DNA from: Asterias rubens
Lineage: Eukaryota > Echinodermata > Asteroidea > Forcipulatida > Asteriidae
Assembly: GCF_902459465.1 (NCBI RefSeq)
Contig: NC_047063.1
Span: forward strand, 20,611,685-20,675,684
DNA length: 64,000 nucleotides
Direction of reading: 5' to 3'
The translations under genes and the position numbers were made by a program. Position 1 is the stretch's first letter. Each line of letters starts with the position of its first letter. The notes below the pieces were generated by a model. That model saw only the letters and a list, made by a program, of their open reading frames with translations, was not told the origin of the DNA and did not search any database. Positions 57,274 to 64,000 of this stretch are shown piece after piece.

Positions 57274-57402
57274 GGCCGTGTCCGAAACGACGACTTCGGC
57301 TACAGCTACGTCTAGATCAGCGCGTCTACCAGTGTTGAAGAATAGGCAGACGCGCGCGATCTAGCCGTAGCTGTAGCCGAAGTCGCCGTTTCGGACACGG
57401 CC
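57274..57402. mobile_element. GGCCGTGTCC palindromic MITE, copy 3
   Basis: 129 bp, almost identical to the exon-disrupting copy. The right flank is TAA, the left ATA, so the duplication is imperfect or altered. Confidence 0.85.
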
Positions 57403-57714
57403 TAAGACTCTGACTTTCAGCCCTCGTAGCAACTGCTCGATGTGAACAGCGCCCTCAATCGATAGAAAACAAGTACCCTGAGTTTGGGTGTTACAATACC
57501 AGCTGTGTATTGTGAGAGTTGCGACTTAGGTCTTTTTCGAATCAACGGCGTCGGTTCCAGATTTTGGCTCAGGCTAGCTTGAGCCAAAACTCATCAAGTG
57601 AAGCAGACATTCTCATACAAGGATTGAGATTATTCCACTATAGTTTTTTGAGCAGCGTACACAGTACATGATCACCTATAGATCATGTAAACTTTGTTTA
57701 CATAAGTGAGACCT

Positions 57715-58010
57715 TTTTCATTCATTGGCTAGTCTGGCAGACAAGATACTGGACTGGCCATGGAAAAGTTGACAGTTTGTGTCATAGCTTCCACATAAAA
57801 CCAAGAGTTATGAAATTAAAAGCTGGAGAAGTTTTGAGATGTACCCCCTTTCACCATCAAATGTTAAAATTAAGCAATGCAATCTCCATAAAATATAAGA
57901 TTTTATGTTTTCTTACATTAGGCTGTGTACACATGGTGCCTGCATGAAGTCCTGCAGGCTTGGTGGCTCTTTTGTAAACATGTGATGTCACAGGTCACAT
58001 CGTCTATATG
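57715..58010 (+). repeat. Dispersed repeat, copy 2
   Basis: Partner of 10340-10660: ACAAGATACTGGACTGGCCA, AAAGTTGACAGTTTGTGTCA, AAGATTTTATGTTTTCTTAC, GGTGGCTCTTTTGTAAACAT, CACAGGTCACATC. Confidence 0.7.
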
Positions 58011-59062
58011 GTATGACATTCTTGACGGGTTGGGCAAAATGTATGGACTTGCGAACTACCGAAACGGTATAAGTTGTTTGAGGGAGGTTGTGAGCTCTTG
58101 AACGTACATTGGTGCCAGCTAAACCATGAATGACTTTATTACAAGTAGATATTACTTCCTGGAAGCCCCATTCAATGTTGGCCATGAAAGGCATCGTACA
58201 TAAATACTGACATCAATTAGTCTTGACACAAATTGTTACTATTATTATTACGACTTGTGTCCCAAGTCGTGAATATTTACGCCAATCTTTCCGTCAAAAG
58301 TTACGACTTCGTTACAAAACACATGAATTATTGTGCCTTAAGTCGTGAACATTGACGACAGAATTCACGTCTCATTCCCCCGAAACTGACGACCATATCA
58401 TGATGAATTCAAATAAATTATCACTTAACCTATGTACAAATTCCATTTGATATTGACTGCAGGGCTGAAATTTTTGACGTTTTTAAAACTTCCGCTTTTG
58501 CCCGAAAGACAAGGAAAAAATGGGTCACATGTGGTGCGTAAACGAAATTGTTCCTTTAAAAGATGGTGTAAATAAATTATACAAATCCAAAGTTTGGTTC
58601 CAACTTTTTTCAAACGTTAAATTTGGTGTAATTTTGGTGAAATTTGAGACCTGATCGACTTCCTCGATGTGATTGACTGTTCAGGTGCCATCATTGGGTT
58701 CCAGTAGTCTGCTATGTTTGAAGGCCCCGTTGGTAAATCTATATGAGTTTGTGAATAGTAGAGTCTTTTGAGAGCCCGGTGAAGTGGTAAACGCATCATC
58801 TTCAAGGATTGTGTGTAATCAGTACGTACCTTGAAACGACTTCTCCTCGCTGCAGGCGTGTCCACGTCAACTGCCGAGTAGTAATTACGTCTGTAAGTTT
58901 GCTATTAAAAGCGCCCCCGGTGCCGAAAGGGCACAATGTCACTATACTCACAGTTTCTCATCATAATTTAATTGATAGGGAATGAGTTCCACACGTCCGG
59001 CTTTCTCCGAAAGCCACGTCCATGAAAGCACCTGTTATCCTCTATGGAAGTGTTATAGCGCT
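58011..59062. other. No gene seen
   Basis: Short frames on the minus strand (57988-58194, 58425-58613, 58617-58865) lack recognisable domains or splice context. Confidence 0.3.
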
Positions 59063-59449
59063 TTAAACGCAGTGGACACATATTGGTAATTGTCAAAGAC
59101 TAGCCTTCACAGTTGGTGTATCTCAACATATGCATAAAGTAAAGGAACCTGTGAAAATTTGAGCTCAATCGGTCATCGAAGTTGCGAGATAATAATGAAA
59201 GAAAAAAAAACTTGTCACACGAAGTTGTGTGCGTTTAGATGGTTGATTTCGAGACCTCAAGTTCTAAATCTGAGGTCTCGAAAACAAATTCGTGGAAAGT
59301 TACTTCTTTCTCGAAAACTATGGCACTTCAGAGGGAGCCTTTTCTCATAATGTTTTATACCATCAACCTCTCCCCATTACTCGTCACCAAGAAACGTTTT
59401 ATGCTAATAATTATTTTGAGTAATTACCAATAGTGTCCCCTGCCTTTAA
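59063..59449. repeat. MITE family X, copy 5
   Basis: AAACGCAGTGGACACATATT at the left and ACCAATAGTGTCCCCTGCCT at the right, central palindrome GAGACCTCAAGTTCTAAATC then TGAGGTCTC. Confidence 0.8.
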
Positions 59450-59551
59450 CATTCAAACATTTATTTGCCAGAACTCAATCTTTGCATCCGAGTGCTATCC
59501 ACATATTTCCCAGACTCTGGTCAGCTCATCCGATCGAATTCCGCAATTGTA

Positions 59552-62296
59552 GTCTAGACCAGATTTCCAAAAAGGGCTCTAGTTAAGGAAGTGAGCGGCA
59601 TTTTTGAGTAAAAGTTGGTAACATACCTGATTTATCTAATTTGGGGGTGCTGAATCCGAAAATGGTGGATACCAAGGCTAATTTTTAGTCCTTCACCCTG
59701 AACAATCAAATTTAAAACAATACAGAAAACCTAGCAGACGACGGACTTCTCACGTGAAAAATAGTCAGGTTCTGCTGTGGTTCCATATTGATGTTGTCGG
59801 GATACCATACAGGGCAGGTACCCGGGTGCAGGTCAGGTATCCGTAACAAAGTTTTGAGTGTACTGGATAGATATACAACCAAATTGCACTTTCAGAGGGA
59901 CCAACAGGTGCTTTCAATGTCAATTTGAAAGTATTTGAGTTAGTGTTTTTTCTAATAAAGAGTTATTTATTATTTGAACATAATTTCTCTGTTGTTAAAA
60001 GCACAAACCGTTGATTATTTTCTCTTATAATGTAGGCCTACACTACATAAACAGGTAGGCCTACCAGGTGTAGTCTAGACTCAACAATGATACAGAAAAT
60101 TGTATTGTATATCAACTTTCAGTGCTCCCTGTTTTTGAATAGGTTAGCTTTTAGTGTTCACACTCATGGCTTGAAATTATCTTACCAGTCAAAAATTTGA
60201 TTTCATAGGATTTTAAAGTAACTCGTTTTTGTATTACAATTCTCCCCCGTTTTAGAAAGTATTGTCCACAGTTGACGAATCAATCTCACTGTTGTAGGCT
60301 GACAATTGAAAAAATAAATTCCAGTTTGTTTGTTTGTTTGTTTGTTGGCAGTATAACGCATTGTTAGTCGTGTTTGTACACACACGGAAAAATTTCACAC
60401 AAGAAGACGATAGTAAGATTCCGAAACAAAGGACAACAAAATATGTATCCCCTCCATTGATAAAACAATCCACCCCTCTCTTTTCAGCTGGGTGTGAGAA
60501 ACAAGGAAAAACAAATATCTCTTTATTCATTATTACCGCTCAATCCAAAAGTATAGACTCCATAGAGCTATATAATATGACATAGACTCCTATTTATTTT
60601 TGTATGTCAGCTAGGACGGGTCCCAGCAATGAATCATTCATGAAAGGTGTGTGTGCGTATCTTCGATATTAGCAATCATAGTTTGGAGTACAAACTGTGG
60701 CAAATTGTTTTGCTAAACAAAAAAGTAGACTTCTTTGCAATGTGATAGTATATGATTCTTACTTTAGATGACTCTGTACATAAGTGGATGCTGGAAAGGA
60801 TGACATACACTGAAAAGAAGATGCCTCCTTGCACCAAGCTGTTGTATGTGTTTCAGTGTTGTTTCAGTACTACAAGGATACCTTCTCCGGTATACTTCTA
60901 TCATAACATAACATAAAATCAGGTTAATTTTAGGTAGAACACTATTGGATTTTGGAAAATATCAGCTTGAATGGAATGCTTTGATGTGTCGATTCCATAG
61001 AGGCATTTTTGTAATGTCATGTAACTGTATCTCCCCAAAGGAAATTTACATGTTTACAAAGTTATATGTTTGCTTATCAGTTTCCTGAATGATAGTCCAT
61101 CTGCATGATGATTTGTGTTTTTTCGCAAGTCATTATTCAATCGAATTGCAATGTGTTGTGTACTATTAATTCTGTATTTTCTTTCATAGAAATGTCTCTG
61201 TAAGGACAGGGATGGGAGCCCAAATACTACAAAACATTTGTTTATAATTTATATACATTGGGTTATTTATTGGACATAATATTAAGTGACATCCAACTGA
61301 AACACTTCAAAATGTTGCTTGATTTTCGCACTCTAAGTATCTTGAACTATTCTGACAAAAAAAGCTGACATACAAAAACAAAGTACGAGTCTATACTTGT
61401 GGATTGAGCGGTAATAATGAATAAAGAGATATTTGTTTTATCCTTGTTCTTCACACCCAGCTGAAAAGAGAGGGTGGATTGTTTTATCAATGGAGGGGAT
61501 ACATATTTTGTTGTCCTTTGTTTCTGAATCTTACTATCGTCTTCTTGTGTGAAATTTGTCCGTGTGTACAAACACGACCAACGATGCGTTATACTGCCAA
61601 CAAACAAACAAACTGGATTTTTTTCAATTGTTAGCCTACAATAGTTAGGATTGGTTCGAAAACTGTGAAGAATACTTTTTTAAAACGAGGGAGAATTGTA
61701 ATCGAACAATTTGTTACTTTAAAATCCTTTAAAATCAAGTTTTATTTGACTGGTATGATAATTTCAAGCCATGAAGTATGATTGTTGAGTCTAGACTACA
61801 CCTGGTAGGCCTACCTGTTTAAGTAGTGTATATAGGTCTACATTATAAGAGAAAATAATCAACGGTTTGTGCTTTTAACAACAGAGGAATTATGTTCAAA
61901 TAATAAATAACTCTTTATTAGAAAAAACACTAACTCAAATACTTTCAAAATGACATTGAAAGCACATGTTGGTCCCTCTGAAAGTGCAATTTGATTGCAG
62001 GACCATCCAGTACACTCAAAAGTTTGTTACGGATAACTGACCTGCACCCAGGTACCTGACAACATCATTGAACCACAGCAGAACCTGACTATTTTTGACG
62101 TGAGAAGTCCGTCGTCTGCTAGGTTTTCTGTATTGTTTTAAAAAAAAAAAAATTTTCAGGGACAAGGACTAAAAATTAGCCTTGGTATCCACCATTTTCG
62201 GATTCAGCACCCCCAAATTAACTAAATCAGGTATGGTACCAACTTTTACTCAAAAATGCCGCTCGAATTTTTTTTTTTTTTAATTTGGTCTAGACT
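59552..62296. mobile_element. 2.7 kb fold-back element with 1 kb arms and 5 bp target duplication
   Basis: The left arm 59552-60612 is the inverse of the right arm 61362-62296, with clear but imperfect identity over the full length and a spacer of about 750 bp. The termini AGTCTAGACCA / TGGTCTAGACT are exact, and ATTGT lies on both sides (59547-59551, 62297-62301). Matching frames in the two arms (60334-60585 and 61347-61607) arise from the inversion and carry no known domain. No transposase visible. If transcribed through, the arms would form long double-stranded RNA. Confidence 0.8.
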
Positions 62297-63083
62297 ATTG
62301 TGCCATTTTAACTTCTCTGCCATCTTTTTTTAAAAGCTCTGAAGCATGAAGATCGTGTAGCTACAGCTCAAATTTCTTAATTGGTCTCTGCTGAATCCGT
62401 TTACATTTTCATAACAACTATGTGCAATTCCACAATTTACTTTTAACTTATACTATATCTCAAGGGGTTATATATTTATATGTAAATGTGTTTATTTGTT
62501 TATTAATTTTTTTACTTATGTTTGTATTTTTCTATTAATTTATTTGTTTGTTTACTCATTAAATTATTTATTTACATATTTTTTATGGATTTTTTATTTT
62601 CTCTTTATAGATTTGGTCACTTATATTTAATTGGCATTCTACTTGGATATTCTTTAACATTATTTAAGTGTTTAGGAATTTTTCTGTTTTTGTTTGTTGT
62701 TAATTTGTTTATTACACTGTGCAAAGTTTCTCAGATATTACACTCCTAAAACTGGTTCTAATCTCACATAGTCCGTGCTTTATATATATATATATTTTTT
62801 TTACCAACTTAAACTTAGGCCAGACCAGCTGACACCTAAATGAAACCTTTAAAACTTACTACAAACAACTCAAGTATCTGAAAATATTACTCTTTACACT
62901 AAAAAGTAAAAATTACAATTACAAACAAACCCCATAACACAATATTGGGCACACTTTGTATGCCCTTTGGGGCTCTCAAATCTGTCCATAGAACATTATG
63001 TGGAAGGTATGCATGTACTAACAATTATAATTATTATGAGCTTGATGCTTTTTCTTCTCACATTTAGTGGGGTTGCGATGTAA
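62297..63083. other. AT-rich spacer
   Basis: Runs of TTTATTTGTTTATT-type sequence and a TATATATATA repeat at 62783. A 75-codon hydrophobic frame (62522-62749) is a by-product of T-rich sequence. Confidence 0.4.
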
Positions 63084-63269
63084 AGCCCGGTTCATACTTC
63101 CTGCGAATGCGAATGCGAAGCGAATCTTGACGTAACAAATTCGCAACGAACAAGTCGCAGTTGACGTTAGTTGCCCTTTGCCCTACTCCCTTGCGAATAT
63201 CGCTGCGAAAGGAGGGAGTGACGTCAAATTCGCTTCGCATTCGCATTCGCATGAAGTATGAACCGGGCT
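63084..63269. mobile_element. Palindromic MITE with TAA target duplication upstream of the GPCR
   Basis: Arms AGCCCGGTTCATACTTC and inverse GAAGTATGAACCGGGCT, then GCGAATGCGAATGCGAAGCG and inverse; TAA at 63081-63083 and 63270-63272. 186 bp. Two TGACGT-like sites (63128, 63220) lie within it. Confidence 0.85.
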
Positions 63270-63397
63270 TAATGCTGCATGCTTCAGCACAACGCAGTGA
63301 CCCAATCCGCTAGCCACTAATTCAGCAACTAAGTGCAAAGACGGTTGACCAATAAGCTTCTTTTGAGGCGTGGTTTGTCTGGGATTCGGTCAGTACT

Positions 63398-63404
63398 TAT
63401 AAAG
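63398..63404 (+). promoter_or_regulatory. TATA-like box upstream of the GPCR
   Basis: TACTTATAAAGAACGTG carries TATAAAG about 340 bp before the GPCR start codon. A start site some 30 bp downstream would leave a leader of about 310 nt without an obvious intron. Positional inference only. Confidence 0.4.
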
Positions 63405-63739
63405 AACGTGTTGTTGCTCGTCTACGATATTATCAAATAACGGTACTGCTCTGTACGAAATACAATTTGTTTCATCTTCTAGCAGTTTCCTATTCACTTA
63501 GAAACGGGCTTGCCTAGTTTGTTTATCAGAATTTAGGCAAAACTATTTCACTTTTTTTTACCTGTATTTTCTCGACCGAGTGACGGTTGTCCGTGCTTAT
63601 AGACTTGCGTACAGATCCAACAACTTTGTCTGACAACTTTGAAAAACTAATCTCATCACATTCAGTACTTATTTCTTCACATTCAGTACCTATTTCTTTC
63701 TGCAAAAGAAAGCCTAGTTGTCAAAAAGAAAGAACAAAA

Positions 63740-64000
63740 ATGGCAGGTAATAACTCGTCATCTTGGAACAATCAGCTAGACTTTTCAACTTGCTCCGAAG
63801 ATGTTTCTTGCGTCGTGAAAACTAGCGCTGTAAGCCTCATTTCATGTCTTACCGTTGTGGGCAACCTCATGAGCTTAGTGACACTCGTTTCCACCAAATC
63901 ACTTCGGAACTGTCACGGGTACTTGGTGATCTCTCTCTCGCTCGCCGATCTTTTCACCGGTCTTGTAGCGACTACATCCATTTACCCGACAATCTTTAAG
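63740..64000 (+). CDS. Rhodopsin-class GPCR, N-terminal part (continues past the window)
   Basis: ATG in AACAAAAATGG context, 87 codons to the window edge with no stop. A short extracellular N-terminus has an N-glycosylation site (NNSS) and two cysteines. TM1 carries VVGNLMSLVTLV (the conserved GN of class A). After the loop with KSLRNCHGY comes TM2 with ISLSLADLFTGLVA, the LA..D motif. These are signatures of class A receptors, of a type common in large invertebrate orphan or aminergic/opsin-like expansions. The ligand cannot be told from this part. Probably intronless at least to TM2. Confidence 0.85.
   Translation, partial: MAGNNSSSWNNQLDFSTCSEDVSCVVKTSAVSLISCLTVVGNLMSLVTLVSTKSLRNCHGYLVISLSLADLFTGLVATTSIYPTIFK

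Noticed and set aside
60334..61607. Two similar 83-86 residue frames as a duplicated gene
   Set aside because: They are the same sequence in the two arms of the fold-back element; no domain, no splice context.

Overview
This is animal nuclear DNA, not bacterial or phage. Coding sequence is sparse and split by GT-AG introns, the DNA is AT-rich, and most of the window is short palindromic DNA transposons, tRNA-derived SINE fragments and minisatellites. The genes recognised (F5/8 type C plus SRCR receptor-like protein, Apollo-type nuclease, rhodopsin-class GPCR, SAMD3-like fragments) and the style of the repeats fit a non-vertebrate deuterostome, most likely an echinoderm such as a sea star. That placement is inference.

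Layout. 1-9465 is the 3' part of one copy of a two-exon gene for a type II membrane, glycosyltransferase-like protein, plus its flank. A 6.2 kb element (2563-8801) has inserted in that flank. It carries remnants of a SAM-domain gene and a nested 3.2 kb repeat. 9470-10200 is a 70 bp minisatellite. 13581-15530 holds the large last exon of a DCLRE1B/Apollo-type nuclease and an unusual in-frame continuation behind a single stop codon. 16-25 kb is repeat-dense and includes a hAT element with a clear 8 bp target duplication. 25782-28453 is the complete second copy of the glycosyltransferase-like gene; from 26598 to about 30205 the sequence matches 1-9465, minus the 6.2 kb insertion. 34119-48220 is an eight-exon gene for a secreted F5/8C-SRCR-SRCR protein. 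Its first SRCR exon is broken by a nonsense codon and a 129 bp MITE. 52646-55838 is a third full copy of the 3.2 kb repeat. 59552-62296 is a 2.7 kb fold-back element with 1 kb arms. The window ends inside the first exon of a GPCR (63740 onwards) with a TATA-like box upstream.

The genes do not form an operon or one pathway. The features most worth following are: the tandem gene pair whose last exons differ almost only by amino-acid-changing substitutions; the mobile element that carries pieces of a SAM-domain gene; the Apollo exon split by one TAA; and several transposon insertions that can be dated or delimited exactly because the paralogous copy preserves the empty site.
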